A DNA stretch of 64,000 nt from Macrolepiota albuminosa (Eukaryota > Basidiomycota > Agaricomycetes > Agaricales > Agaricaceae): NCBI GenBank assembly GCA_027475525.1, contig JAMWFC010000036.1, positions 283,751 to 347,750 of the forward strand, written 5' to 3'. The notes below the pieces were generated by a model. The model searched no databases and was not told where the DNA came from. It saw only the letters and a program-made list of their open reading frames with translations. This document shows, piece after piece, positions 45,301 through 56,064 of the stretch; within the stretch, counting starts at the first letter, position 1, and every line of letters starts with the position of its first letter. The position numbers were made by a program, and so were the translations under genes.

Positions 45301-47267
45301 TGTTAGTAGGGATTGACAAGCAAGTTCGCATTACCTCGAGGGCAGTCAAGATCGGATTGGACGTTTTTTTGTTTACCAAAGGACGATGGAAAGGGAGCAT
45401 CATCATGCGAAATTTTATCGGCAGGTTGAGAGTCGGAACGATACAAAGATGTCGAGAAAGATGGAGAAGCGGAGAGTTGAGTAGATAGTAAGTGTATAGA
45501 CGAAGAATTACTACCCAAATCGAGTGGGAAGATGCCGTCTGAAGATGGAGCTGATGGCCCTAATCTGCCGAGGTAGTCTATCTCGGTCATATTTTCGGAT
45601 GCAGAAGAATTGGACCCCGTTGCAGAAACTTCCTTGGAAAGAAGACTACCGTTGATGGGTACAGCAAAACGGGCACTGCCTTCACGAGACAAAAAATGTC
45701 AGCATCAGTTAAATCAGCAAGAAAGCGAGCCTACCCCTCGGTAAAGTCACAAGAGGTATCCACACAGGTGCATCATCATTAGCAATGGAATCAAACGAGA
45801 ACAATGCAGATCTAAGTTCATCAACCAGATCGCCTCCGCAGGCAGATCTGAACAACAGCCTCCAAATGGTGTTTTCGGCTTTCCTTACAGCTGCAGGTCG
45901 TTCAAGTCGGCCAATGTGATTCCAAAGCTGATAAATATGAAAAGAAGAAGAGTTTATACTTGTTGCCAATGCCATTTGCTATGGGACGCACCGCAAGAAG
46001 GGCATCCTTGCCTACCATATTGCAATATTCTCGAGATGCAAGAAGTAAGAGAGGAGAAACAGTGAGTGCAAGATACAACGTGTTATGCATGGAAGTGATA
46101 CATTTCCGCGATGAATAGGAATGGCGAGCGTGCACATGCTTCAAAACTTTGCGGTCTCCGCTATCACTGGTGCCGCATTAGTTTTATATATATATTAGGA
46201 AGGACAGCGACGACTCACTCTGAAATTAACAGTTCCTCAACCGCCGACACGTCTGTAGGAAGGCTGAGATTGCCCTGACCACGGGTTAGAAGTAAATAAA
46301 TAAGCCGAGGATCAAATATCAATATCATACGATCACTCGCCTTGAGCAAGCACCCAAGATGGACCGCCGCCGATGATAAATTGATGATAGTTGTAGCAGC
46401 ATCTCTTTTCGAAGCGCGCCTAGCCATGTCTGAATACAAGCAAACCAGGGAACTTGCAGGACCGTATGGCAATGACAAGGGCGCGAAGGGTTCGATTTCT
46501 TGAGATTCGCTTTCCAAATTAGGGACATGGTTCAAAATTTCCGTTTGCGCTTTTGCAAGGAAACTGTGGAGGTTGTTTAACACACCCAGAGGCTTTTAAG
46601 GACATGGTTCAAAATTTCCGTTTGCGCTTTTGCAAGGAAACTGTGGAGGTTGTTTAACACACCCAGAGGCTTTTAAAGGGACTCAAATTCAGAACAATGT
46701 ATATTGATTAGCGAGTATAAACTCACTATTTTTTGAGTAGCCTGATGGGCTCTGCAGACGGAGAGGAAAGACGTGGTGGACGTCCAGAGAGTTGTAGATA
46801 AACATCAATCACTCGATAGGCCATGAGTGATTTGAATCGGGCATCATAGAGCCTAAGGTTAGACACTTTCTGGGTATCCATACCACACAATGACGCCCGA
46901 AAAAGAGAATATAGGTTATCGACAGACGGGGGTGCATTATCAATTTCTGCTTCTGAGAGATGGCGTGCAAGAAGCTGATATTGCAAGGGAATAACAGATT
47001 AACGTTAACAGCAGATGCGTAGAAACACATACATGAACATCAGAATCTGACGGACAACTCCTAGTAAGATCGGACTCGACGGATAGGTCTTCAGTGCTCC
47101 AAGGATAGGAAGAGAAGATGGGATTAGAGAGGCGTGTATGAGGAACGAGTGGACCCAAGCTCATACAGCAGAACACGATAATATGAAAAGGAATTACAAC
47201 CCTCAATATCGTTGTCGAGAGTTGGATCGATTATATAAGCAGGTGCACCGATGATTGTTGATGACAT
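42392..47267 (-). CDS. JmjC-domain protein, large multi-exon gene
   Basis: Starts at ATG 47267 (MSSTIIGAPAYII) and runs leftward through about 17 exons with ~50-bp introns. The N-terminal third includes LSEAEIDNAPPSVDNLYSLF, NHIGRLERPAAVRKAENTIW and three near-identical tandem exons. A Lys/Arg/Ser-rich stretch follows (about 44.6 kb). The core reads MRWAIASTSSAHHYWHID (HxD at 43738-43730), TGTKLWFIA, WNIELVVFGPGSTLYV, then RPNLPHSVFTPVPSICKGGHFY, whose His (43471-43469) is a fitting distal ligand. This is a JmjC-type Fe(II)/2-oxoglutarate oxygenase core of a kind amplified in agaricomycetes; the substrate is unknown. The C-terminus is Ser/Arg-rich, ending at 42392. One exon (46.5 kb) is broken by a 77-bp duplication that is probably an assembly error. 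Some exon borders are approximate. Confidence 0.7.
44834..45460 (-). repeat. Triple 210-bp exon-intron tandem repeat
   Basis: Units start near 44834, 45043 and 45253 (agatcgagggtcaggggagg). Each holds one intron and one in-frame exon coding DETSPDPRSTSTSDVVDE and DLDCPRG. The first two full exons are almost identical; the third, outer boundary leads into different sequence. Exon multiplication lengthens a disordered segment of the JmjC protein. Confidence 0.85.
46523..46676. repeat. Perfect 77-bp tandem duplication (4 of 17)
   Basis: 46523-46599 is repeated exactly at 46600-46676, inside a JmjC-gene exon (GVLNNLHSFLAKAQTEIL). Removing one copy gives a continuous exon beginning after ttaaaag. 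Confidence 0.9.
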
Positions 47268-47585
47268 GATGATGATGATGACGATGATAAATTCTATTTT
47301 TACCGCCGGCAAGCCGCTATGCAGGCTAAAAGGCGGGGTTAGAGTCTGTATCATACTCTACTCCAGGTATGTAGGGTAGTAATCTATTTGTCCGTCGCCT
47401 TGCGTCATGACGTTATGCAGTAGAACTCTCTTCGCATAGTTTTTGATGGCGTGTGTGATGATCACAACCAAATTTATGTACGCTGACATAAATCATTTAC
47501 ATTTTGGATCCAGGATGTCCATAACGGAGGGCAGGTTCCCCAATAAGCGATAAGCGCTAGGCCTCGAGGCCTCAAGGCTTCATCC
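47222..47585. promoter_or_regulatory. Divergent 5' cassette, copy 1 (JmjC gene / 91-aa gene)
   Basis: Holds the start of the minus-strand JmjC gene (MSSTIIGAPAYII) and, about 320 bp to the right, the start of the plus-strand 91-aa gene. Shared parts with the other copies are attatataagcaggtgcacc, gatgattgttgatga, atcacaaccaaa and ctacgctgacataaatcat. It presumably works as a two-way promoter. Confidence 0.6.
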
Positions 47586-47912
47586 ATGGCCAATGACCCT
47601 CCAAGTCGCCCCCTTTCTCCAAATTCAATACCAGGTATGTTTTTTTTTTCAAGTTGACAACGTAATAGCTTCAGCTCACTTGTAGATGTCATTCTCAACA
47701 TTACTCCTAACGTGCCCCATCGAAAATTACCTTCCCCTTTGACCGGCCACGACCTCATGGCCATGTTTCCACCAGCTCCACCCCAAATGACTGAAGTGTG
47801 CCGTCCGGCGAGTGGACTCTTTCAGAAACAAGAGCGTGCTTTTTTTGCTCGGGCTGGCCGTGAAATAGCCCGCTTTCAAGTCGAGGTCGACATTCAGAGG
47901 GAGGATGATTGA
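47586..47912 (+). CDS. Small two-exon gene, 91 aa, intact
   Basis: Exons 47586-47634 and 47686-47912, with a GT-AG intron of 51 bp and phase preserved. The product starts MANDPPSRPLSPNSIPD and carries PLTGHDLMAMFPPAPPQM, SGLFQKQERAFFARAGREI and ends FQVEVDIQREDD. The TGHDLM-MFPP and QERAFF-AG[KR]EI blocks are typical of a short, unnamed agaricomycete protein type. It is paired head-to-head with the JmjC gene. A frame-shifted copy lies at 60652. Confidence 0.8.
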
Positions 47913-48312
47913 TATCATTGCTTCTACTCAATACGACGCATTGTAAGAATAGGTAGATTGGTCGGAGTAAGAGTCGATTGAGAGGTATTCAAGAGGGTTT
48001 TCGTAATGCTACTGGTAGATGCAAGTGGAGCCAGTACTAGTGATGTTAATGGATTGTTAGTCAAGACCTTCGAGTTGAACTACGTTGTACTTTAACATAT
48101 CTGCGTTGTTTGTGCTTCATGAAGTTTGGAAACATAACCATAGGACATAGGAGGTAGATAAAAGAGACAGGACAATTGACAACTCTGATCCTCCGTATGA
48201 AACTTCTAATATAGTTCTCGAGGACCTAGAAACTCGAAGAAGTGGTGCAATCTCCTGTGGGACCAAAGATCCCGTCTCATAAGAAGATAGGTCTCAAGCT
48301 TTCATTGTGTAT
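47913..48312. other. No gene recognised
   Basis: Downstream flank of the 91-aa gene with no ORF of interest. It ends at the left border of the inverted duplication. Confidence 0.5.
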
Positions 48313-48590
48313 TTGCAACGAATTTTCCACTTTTACTAAGATTGATATATAGCTATGCTGTACATATGGATGTATCTATGGCAATACCCCGCGGTAGAGT
48401 TAGTGAAAAAAACCTACTAAACAACCCCGCGTTATATATGACGAAGCGCTAATCGGTTCATAATTCTAGGGATAATAGAATGTTAGGTTTCTTGGAATAT
48501 AGATTCAGCCTTGATGCACTCGGCTTACAAACCTGCATAGTATGTATTGATCAAGGCACTCATCACAGATGAGAGAGGATCCACATACCG

Positions 48591-49284
48591 TCAGACAGCA
48601 AAGTTGGAAAACATCGCATCCTTCCGCCTCATGCTGACAAATTCCTTTTTGACTCCTTTTCTGAGGACAAATATATCTCCTCGCCAAATTCGGGAAGACC
48701 ATGGTTGGACGTGGTGATTGAGCATGAGGTTGACGTGATTTCGAAAGAAGATGTGGAATTGGAACTTTTTGTGCCCTCGGACAATGGTGACAATGGCGTG
48801 ATGGATGGTTGGCTGAATTTCATGATGTTTCAGCAGATATTGAAGGTTGGGACGCCTCCCGTTCGAGTTAGTCTGACAGAGGACGCGCTTGACGACTGGT
48901 TGCGCATAGGACGTTCCGTAGAATCGGCCATTTAGTGACGTTATCCAATCCTGTGAACGTATAAGTGGCAAGGGACGATCATGATGAAGTGTGCCTCACT
49001 CTGGTTGTTGCGGTAAAGGGTTCGAGACTGTGGACCATCTTGTAAATACAGTGCGAATAATGTGAGACGATCAGCGTGTTGAAAGAGATGAGCGAGTTCT
49101 TGTGCTGTGGACCATCTTGTAAATACAGTGCGAATAATGTGAGATGATCAGCGTGTTGAAAGAGATGAGCGAGTTCTTGTGCAGAAGCAAAGCGCATTGA
49201 CGAGTTATATAGTCCTTTTTCTTTGAACATATCGACAAAGATTGGAGACCATGCGGCGGACAAAGGGTCGGGAGTCGAGAACAT
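48591..49284 (-). CDS. Small gene of unknown function, left-arm copy
   Basis: The ATG at 49284 begins MFSTPDPLSAAWSPIFVDMF and continues KEKGLYNSSMRFASAQELAH and FQHADHLTLFALYLQDG, then is broken by the 77-bp duplication at 49028. Downstream, three different frames stay open: a Ser-rich one (MKFSQPSITPLSPLSEGTKS),  a His-rich one and, on the opposite strand, an acidic one. I favour the Ser-rich frame as the natural continuation but cannot prove it. No domain recognised. Confidence 0.4.
49028..49181. repeat. 77-bp tandem duplication, 1 mismatch (5 of 17)
   Basis: 49028-49104 is repeated at 49105-49181 with one C/T difference (gagacgatc versus gagatgatc). The right arm of the inverted duplication has this sequence once and matches the first copy. 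Confidence 0.85.
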
Positions 49285-49966
49285 AAGCGTGTTTGTTCTC
49301 TCTAAAGCCCGATTATTTCGATTGTTTTCTTTGACTCAAAAGGACTTTTCTTTCTATCTCATTTGAAAGGCAAAAGCGTGTATTTCTGTTCCCCGACGTA
49401 CTGCAATATTTTCATCTGTGCGCACCGCGTGGTCCTCAGCAGCTAATATGCTCCAGAGTCGATGAGCTTCCTGTCACCATCCCCCAGCTTCTGCCGGTTT
49501 GAATGGTGTCATGGACACGCGGCGTGCCTTGATACGCGAACGTGATTGTGCCTTGACGTGCGGCGGTGTTCAGATCACCTTCAGTTCTCTTTCATATCTA
49601 CTGCGACTGTTGGAATATAGGGACCGGTTTGTTCAGATATGCATATGGATGGGCAGAGGGGCTGCAGACAAAAAGATGAATCAAGATGACAATACTGGCA
49701 AAGTAGGTAGGGGAAAGGTACCAGCTCCGAGATTGACATGGTTATGAGTACGAGAACAAAGTAGTATATTTATGGTAAAAGATATGCATATTACACCCTC
49801 TTTACTGTGTTCCACCCAGAAGTCCCAATGAATTCGGGATTCGATCTGCTATCTTTCTGAAATTGAGTACATTTCAGCGTAGCCGTAGGTCGAGTTCTCC
49901 TTTCTCGTGTAAAGAGTAAACATTGATAACAGAGACTATCATTCTAAATGGGGTGCTTACATTATC

Positions 49967-50752
49967 ATGATGGTACCTTCAGAAGGTTTTCCGAACGCGC
50001 GTGAACGTGTGTCGAGACATCTGCAAAAAAGTCATGCAGGACCAAACCCGCTCCTCCCACACGCCCTCCTCGCCCCCCCCCACAATCAAGAAGGGCCTAC
50101 TCGACTTAAACACAGCTCTAAGCGAGCACACTCCCACACGCCCTCCTCGCCCCCCCCCACAATCAAGAAGGGCCTACTCGACTTAAACACAGCTCTAAGC
50201 GAGCACACCCCAGACGCAGCTTCAACCCCACCTTCCAGCCCATACTCTACAATGGGCAGCCCGATCAGCATTGCCAGTACTGTTGCGGTCCTTGAGGTGT
50301 ACGGAGAGAGGGCATTTTGCCAGGAAGCCTAAATCACAATGTCCCCGAGTGGGTCGCCCTAAGCTTAAGGACGATGATGACCAAATCTCACAAATTCGGT
50401 ACCTAGAGGAGGCGATGAAGTCTATCTATACCACACCAAGGGGGGAACGGACATTCGAAGGCTCATTATCCGGGAGCCAGCTGAACCATGTGACTCCCCC
50501 CCTAACCCAATGTGGTTCTCTTTCTGGGCTGAAGGAGAGCTGGAAAACGATGTAAAATGCATTCTGCGGGTCCCCATAGCATGGGTAATTGCTAACGACA
50601 CTCTCAAAAAAACGTACTATGCAGGCATAAACACACGCCTTGCCCTCCCAGCTTTCGAACTTGGTCCAACTGACTTGTACGAGACATTTGGCTTTGAAGA
50701 CCACGAAGTGGAGGAAATTCGTGCACTCGCAGCCATGAGGGGATTATTGTAG
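49967..50752 (+). CDS. Hypothetical gene, frame broken by a 77-bp duplication
   Basis: A Pro/Ser-rich part (HTPSSPPPTIKKGLLDLNTA) is duplicated at 50054. Beyond it the frames carry CTERGHFARKPKSQC, DDDDQISQIRYLEEAM, then FWAEGELENDVKCILRVPIA and YETFGFEDHEVEEIRALAAM ending at 50752. With one 77-bp copy removed, the first two parts come closer to a single frame. No family known. Confidence 0.35.
50054..50207. repeat. Perfect 77-bp tandem duplication (6 of 17)
   Basis: 50054-50130 is repeated exactly at 50131-50207, including a run of nine C. It falls in the Pro/Ser-rich coding stretch. Confidence 0.9.
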
Positions 50753-51021
50753 AGGGAACTATTTAGAAAGGAACACTCAAATCTATAGGCATCGAAAGTA
50801 CATTAGAAAACAATATAGAATTCGACCACGAGTCCCATGGCCAGAATTTTTGATCTAACTTGAAATTTGTTTGCTCAGAGTTCATGTTTTTTTTGGCACC
50901 GTCCGTATGTAGGGCAATTAAGGACAGGGACTACAGATCTCAAAGACAGCAAGGGACACTAACAGAAACGGATAGACCAAGAGAACAATTTTATTGCTAT
51001 TTGACTCAACACAAGGCACCG

Positions 51022-51227
51022 AAATCTCCTAAGCTGCCCTCTCCGCTCAATTTCTACCCCCGCTTCTTAGCTTAGTCGAAGGTGATATGATCAATCTACT
51101 AATTCAGGTTGTTGTGAATGGCTTGTGCCAAGACAAAACATGAGATAGAATAGCTTACAAACGTAGTCGATTACAGGCAGAACGATGGCAGATTGAGCAT
51201 CAAGCCTGGTTTGGTAATGCTCAACGA
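51022..51227. repeat. Segment duplicated in inverse at about 54392-54674
   Basis: 206 bp (gaaatctcctaagctgcc to ggtaatgctcaacga) reappear inverted between the 52980 gene and the right arm. 49745-49791 also reappears inverted at about 54343-54390, so the right copy has its pieces in a different order. Confidence 0.8.
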
Positions 51228-52580
51228 GAGAATCGTACCACGTTGTGTTGTACATGTTGGCAGGAAGACGAGCAGGGATGTCTTCCGGCTGTCGTGATGT
51301 GATTTCCTCGCTGTAGTGGCGATATCGGGGCGGGGCACCTGGACGTCGGTTCCCGAGATGATTGGTGGTGGGTCTGTGTTCATCAATATGGTATAGAAGA
51401 GACGGGGCGGGGCACCTGGACGTCGGTTCCCGAGATGATTGGTGGTGGGTCTGTGTTCATCAATATGGTATAGAAGAGATGAAACTTGAGGGCTCTGCCA
51501 ATTTTGTTTTTTAACCCTAAATTGGTTTCCACCATCGGACTCATCAGAACTCTGACCGTTGATTTCAAGGCGCGACACCATCTGTAACATAAGACTCCAA
51601 CCTTCCTCTGCAACATTTTCTTCACAGACGGCAAGTCGAGCCTGATACAACTTCAGGGGATATCAGTGTCAACCCACCCATATAGGAAGATTATAATTAC
51701 TTGACTCTGCCTGCGTCTCCTGCGCTTCTGCTGGCTATCCCGAGCTAAATCTTGTTCAACACGCCTTTGAGCGTCCTCCACATTCTCATCCTCCCGGGGT
51801 TGACACTTATTGTAAACTTTTCGAAGACATTCAATTCGGTCGAGGAAGTGACGTGCGACAACCTCCTCGCTGAGATTCCTGTTGTGATGTTTCTCGGTCA
51901 CATATCGGGCAAAGACCCCCGCGAGGTGTACATTCCAAATGCATTCAGGGCTATCTAGGTAAATTCGAGGGTCTTGAAGACTCGGTCCCGGAGCAGTGTC
52001 GTCGCTGCAGAAACGCTCTACCTCATCAAAATTCGCCAGGATACGTGGGTAGGCATGGACAATATTGGCGAAATCACGATCCTTGCCGATACCAAGGATG
52101 CTGCACATTTCGGATCTTGTAATCCGCATGGCGGTGTTGCGGTCGTCAGAGCGAACAACCCGTTTTTGAGGAACTTTGAACGGGTATGTCTTTCGAACAA
52201 GTTTTTTTCTCCCGGTCGGGGTGGAGTTGTTTGTAAGTTGGTCAACAGCATTTTGGATTCTCGAGACTTGTTCTTGAAGGCTCCTGATTGCATGCTCCGT
52301 GCCGTCATGGTTGTCGCTGTCATTTTCAGTTCCAGAATTCATTGGGACTTCTGGGTGGAACACGGCAAAGAGTGAGAAACAGATTGTGCAAAGACAAAGA
52401 ATTGATAAGAGTCCTTTCACGAAAACAAAGCAGCCGAAGATGATGGCATCATCCATATTGGGCCTGGCTTGTCCACTCAGAGCTCCCGACCTGAAGAAAA
52501 CCACTCTTCTGGAAGGGTCCTTGCCCCATGCCACAGCCAAACGGGCGATTTTGCGATAGCAAACAGGCTTCACCGGCACC
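51171..52580 (-). CDS. Hypothetical protein with helical middle, two or more exons
   Basis: The long exon 52580-51700 contains a hydrophobic segment near 52430, then EHAIRSLQEQVSRIQNAVDQ (coiled coil), a basic part, and VEDAQRRVEQDLARDSQQKR. After an intron near 51660-51710 the last part reads QFRVKKQNWQSPQVSSLLYH and RLPANMYNTTWYDSL. The W-[RQ]-S-x-x-V-S-x-L and LP-x-N-x-Y-x-x-x-W motifs occur in agaricomycete proteins found around transposons. The 77-bp duplication at 51326 lies between those two motifs and shifts the frame. The start may be MNSGTENDSDN inside the first exon or lie in the 5' cassette at 52.6 kb. Function unknown. Confidence 0.5.
51326..51479. repeat. Perfect 77-bp tandem duplication (7 of 17)
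   Basis: 51326-51402 is repeated exactly at 51403-51479, inside the last exon of the hypothetical gene, causing a frame shift and a false doubling of PGAPPR-coding sequence. Confidence 0.9.
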
Positions 52581-52591
52581 CATGGAAGTCA

Positions 52592-52900
52592 AGATTATAT
52601 AAGCAGGTGCACCGATGATTGTTGATGACGTGATGATCACAACCAAAGTTATTTAATTGGGAATTTAATTTCATTTCCATTTTATTTATTACGTTAAGAT
52701 TATATAAGCAGGTGCACCGATGATTGTTGATGACGTGATGATCACAACCAAAGTTATTTAATTGGGAATTTAATTTCATTTCCATTTTATTTATTACGTT
52801 AAGATTATATAAGCAGGTGCACCGATGATTGTTGATGACGTGATGATCACAACCAAAGTGGTTGGGAATTTAATTTCATTTCCATTTTATTTATTACGTT
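52592..52900. repeat. Divergent 5' cassette, copy 2, as three 105-bp tandem units
   Basis: The unit aagattatataagcaggtgc...gatgatcacaaccaaag with an AT-rich tail starts near 52591, 52696 and 52801. On the minus strand each unit encodes SSTIIGAPAYII without its ATG (ACG instead). The plus-strand gene starts about 80 bp further right at 52980. Confidence 0.8.
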
Positions 52901-52979
52901 ATGTAATGTTATTTGTCATTCGTCATTTATCTACGCTGACACTGGCTGACTGATCACTCACGCTTCTTGCTGGAGAAAG

Positions 52980-54250
52980 ATGATCCCTAAACCCCCCACT
53001 TACACATCAGAAGGATATCCCATCTACAAACTACGTGGAATTTACCCTTGGTCAGAAGGTCGATTGGAAGTTCTCCGAGTATGTTTACACGCGTCATCTC
53101 ATGAAGGTGGTAGATTTTTTTTCTTTTTCAGGAAACAATCCGTTCCGCCTCGAAGGAAATCCTCGTTAATGGTCAGCCGCCCCGCATGCAAGACACAAAG
53201 AGATGGAAAAAATTCCAGCAGAAAGCGAGTAACTTGAAACCATTGTTCTTCAAAGACTCATTCTTGAGTAGGTTGTCAGAGTAATTCCCGAACTCGAAGA
53301 ATTTGAGGACTATTGGCCAATTTTTGTTTTCTTGAGAGTTCTTAGAAAAAATGAAAGGTTAAAGAAGCAAAGGGAAAGCGCCGTCGTACGCCGTATGACT
53401 GGATGTCGACCATCTGTTGGTTTGCCAAGGTTACAGAAGGGAAGGAAAAGCGACGCCTTCCGCAGTATGACTGGACCTAAAAGCGATGCCATCTGTCGTA
53501 TGACTAGACCTCGACCCTCAGCATTCGTTGGTTTGCCATTACCTCAAAATATGCGATTTCAAAGCAACGGACGTGTCATTGGTGGCAGGTCAGAAGAACG
53601 ACTAACCATTGATGCTGGTTGTGTAGTTTGTCTTTTCTGCAACTATACTCCAGACATCCCAGCTACTGCCAAAGCCCATATCCAGGTTTTTTCGCAAAAT
53701 CAAGCAGTCATTGATGCTCTTGCTCGCTTGGGCATTGTCAATGACAAACATCTATCCATCTTGAATCACCTGACGACTTGGAATGCTGGGCCTGAACAGT
53801 TCATGGATAGTCTGTCTGAAGGTATGCTGAGCCCATTGTATAAGTTTTCCCTTCTTCAACACTTCGAACAATACTTTATGGTAAGCATTGGTTGGTGACT
53901 CAGAAGAGGTGTGGGGCTAACCTTCGACTCTGTAGCCCAGGGACCTGACATCGGTTTCTCGCGACATCAATTGTTGGAGTGGTTGCCCACATCATTCACG
54001 CGGTAACAATGATATTGATAGGGTTCCACTGAAACTCCGGAGATTACTCGAAAACTTTGGGATGGAGGAGCTTGCCCCGGTTTTTCATGCAGCGCATGTG
54101 ACAAGTAGTGACGAATTCGACTTGCTGCATGCTTTGGATGAAACACCGCGGCTGGCTATCTTTGCTGGGGAACAGTTCCGACCCATGAGATCATTCCAGC
54201 AGTGGATGCTCAAGTTCATACTTTTGCATATTGATGTACTGGACCAATAG
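52980..54250 (+). CDS. Intact four-exon gene, 369 aa, unknown function
   Basis: Exons 52980-53078, 53132-53228, 53282-53880 and 53936-54250 join in frame through GT-AG introns of 53, 53 and 55 bp. The start MIPKPPTYTSEGYPIYKLRG is the first ATG after the 5' cassette. Residues about 66-85 read IIPELEEFEDYWPIFVFLRV, the same block as EDCWPVLCIL in the 40584 gene. A basic stretch follows with repeated RMT[GR]-P-x-S. The C-terminal half has C-VVCLFCNY (Cys cluster), LARLGIVNDKHLSILNHLTT, GMLSPLYKFSLLQHFEQYF and FGMEELAPVFHAAHV, mostly helical. No enzyme motif seen. It is one of few undamaged genes in the window. It may be a chromatin or TE-associated protein; this is a guess. Confidence 0.75.
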
Positions 54251-54464
54251 CTAACATGTTTCTCGCCCTCAAGACTTTTTTGGCATCTCTTGTTGAAGGA
54301 TTCTCGCTATACTATACTTGCTTAAACTTATACTACGTATGGAATATGCATATCTTTTACCATAAAAATACTACTTTGTTCTCGTACTCAAATCGTTGAG
54401 CATTACCAAGCCAGGCTTGATGCTCAATCTGCCATTGTTCTGCCTGTAATCGAGTACGTTTGTA

Positions 54465-54618
54465 AGTTATTCTATCTCATGTTTTGTCTTGGCACAAGCC
54501 ATTCACAACAACCTGAATTTGTAGATTGATCATATCACCTTAGTTATTCTATCTCATGTTTTGTCTTGGCACAAGCCATTCACAACAACCTGAATTTGTA
54601 GATTGATCATATCACCTT
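54465..54618. repeat. Perfect 77-bp tandem duplication (8 of 17)
   Basis: 54465-54541 is repeated exactly at 54542-54618, within the inverted copy of 51022-51227, which has the sequence once. Confidence 0.9.
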
Positions 54619-55073
54619 CGACTAAGCTAAGAAGCAGGGGTAGAAATTGAGCGGAGAGGGCAGCTTAGGAGATTTTTGCCAGTATTGTCATCTTGATTCA
54701 TCTTTTTGTCTGCAGCCCCTCTGCCCATCCATATGCATATCTGAACAAACCGGTCCCTATATTCCAACAGTCGCAGTAGATATGAAAGAGAACTGAAGGT
54801 GATCTGAACACCGCCGCACGTCAAGGCACAATCACGTTCGCGTATCAAGGCACGCCGCGTGTCCATGACACCATTCAAACCGGCAGAAGCTGGGGGATGG
54901 TGACAGGAAGCTCATCGACTCTGGAGCATATTAGCTGCTGAGGACCACGCGGTGCGCACAGATGAAAATATTGCAGTACGTCGGGGAACAGAAATACACG
55001 CTTTTGCCTTTCAAATGAGATAGAAAGAAAAGTCCTTTTGAGTCAAAGAAAACAATCGAAATAATCGGGCTTT

Positions 55074-55227
55074 AGAGAGAACAAACACGCTTATGTTCTC
55101 GACTCCCGACCCTTTGTCCGCCGCATGGTCTCCAATCTTTGTCGATATGTAGAGAGAACAAACACGCTTATGTTCTCGACTCCCGACCCTTTGTCCGCCG
55201 CATGGTCTCCAATCTTTGTCGATATGT
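55074..55227. repeat. Perfect 77-bp tandem duplication (9 of 17)
   Basis: 55074-55150 is repeated exactly at 55151-55227. It duplicates the start codon region of the right-arm gene (ATG at 55093 and 55170). The left arm has it once. Confidence 0.9.
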
Positions 55228-55852
55228 TCAAAGAAAAAGGACTATATAACTCGTCAATGCGCTTTGCTTCTGCACAAGAACTCGCTCATCTCTTTCAACA
55301 CGCTGATCGTCTCACATTATTCGCACTGTATTTACAAGATGGTCCACAGTCTCGAACCCTTTACCGCAACAACCAGAGTGAGGCACACTTCATCATGATC
55401 GTCCCTTGCCACTTATACGTTCACAGGATTGGATAACGTCACTAAATGGCCGATTCTACGGAACGTCCTATGCGCAACCAGTCGTCAAGCGCGTCCTCTG
55501 TCAGACTAACTCGAACGGGAGGCGTCCCAACCTTCAATATCTGCTGAAACATCATGAAATTCAGCCAACCATCCATCACGCCATTGTCACCATTGTCCGA
55601 GGGCACAAAAAGTTCCAATTCCACATCTTCTTTCGAAATCACGTCAACCTCATGCTCAATCACCACGTCCAACCATGGTCTTCCCGAATTTGGCGAGGAG
55701 ATATATTCGTCCTCAGAAAAGGAGTCAAAAAGGAATTTGTCAGCATGAGGCGGAAGGATGCGATGTTTTCCAACTTCGCTGTCCGACGGTATGTGGATCC
55801 TCTCTCATCTGTGACGAGTGCCTTGATCGATACATACTATGCAGGTTTGTAA
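55170..55852 (+). CDS. Small gene of unknown function, right-arm copy
   Basis: The ATG at 55170 (second of two made by the 77-bp duplication) opens MFSTPDPLSAAWSPIFVDMF and runs to SEAHFIMIVP before a stop at 55436. In this copy the first exon is whole. The following sequence is open in a Ser-rich frame (55554-55748) and a His-rich one (55406-55852). A splice near 55430 could join either. No domain recognised. Confidence 0.45.
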
Positions 55853-56064
55853 GCCGGGCGCATCAAGGCCGAATCTATATTCCAAGAAACCTAACATTCT
55901 ATTATCCCTAGAATTATGAACCGATTAGCGCTTCGTCATATATAACGCGGGGTTGTTTAGTAGGTTTTTTTCACTAACTCTACCGCGGGGTATTGCCATA
56001 GATACATCCATATGTACAGCATAGCTATATATCAATCTTAGTAAAAGTGGAAAATTCGTTGCAA

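Larger units (their letters stand above)
48313..49702. repeat. Left arm of large inverted duplication
   Basis: 1,390 bp that recur in inverse orientation at 54675-56064 with very few base changes. Each arm carries its own 77-bp duplication (49028 here, 55074 there) at different places; without those, both arms would be about 1,313 bp. Confidence 0.9.
54675..56064. repeat. Right arm of large inverted duplication
   Basis: Inverse copy of 48313-49702. Borders are tttgccagtattg (54675) and aattcgttgcaa (56064). Differences are rare and mostly C/T or A/G. Confidence 0.9.

Noticed and set aside
48705..48935. Acidic 76-aa ORF antisense to the small gene in the inverted arms
   Set aside because: It mirrors a His-rich frame on the other strand; with three frames open I could not show that it is coding, so it was not listed as a gene.
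40584..54250. Mating-type locus (homeodomain or pheromone/receptor genes)
   Set aside because: No homeodomain, seven-helix receptor or CAAX-ending precursor could be read in any of the small genes.
48313..56064. Terminal inverted repeats of one giant DNA transposon
   Set aside because: No target duplication at the outer borders, the arms are unequal in extra pieces, and the inside pieces are rearranged; a segmental inverted duplication or haplotype merge fits better.
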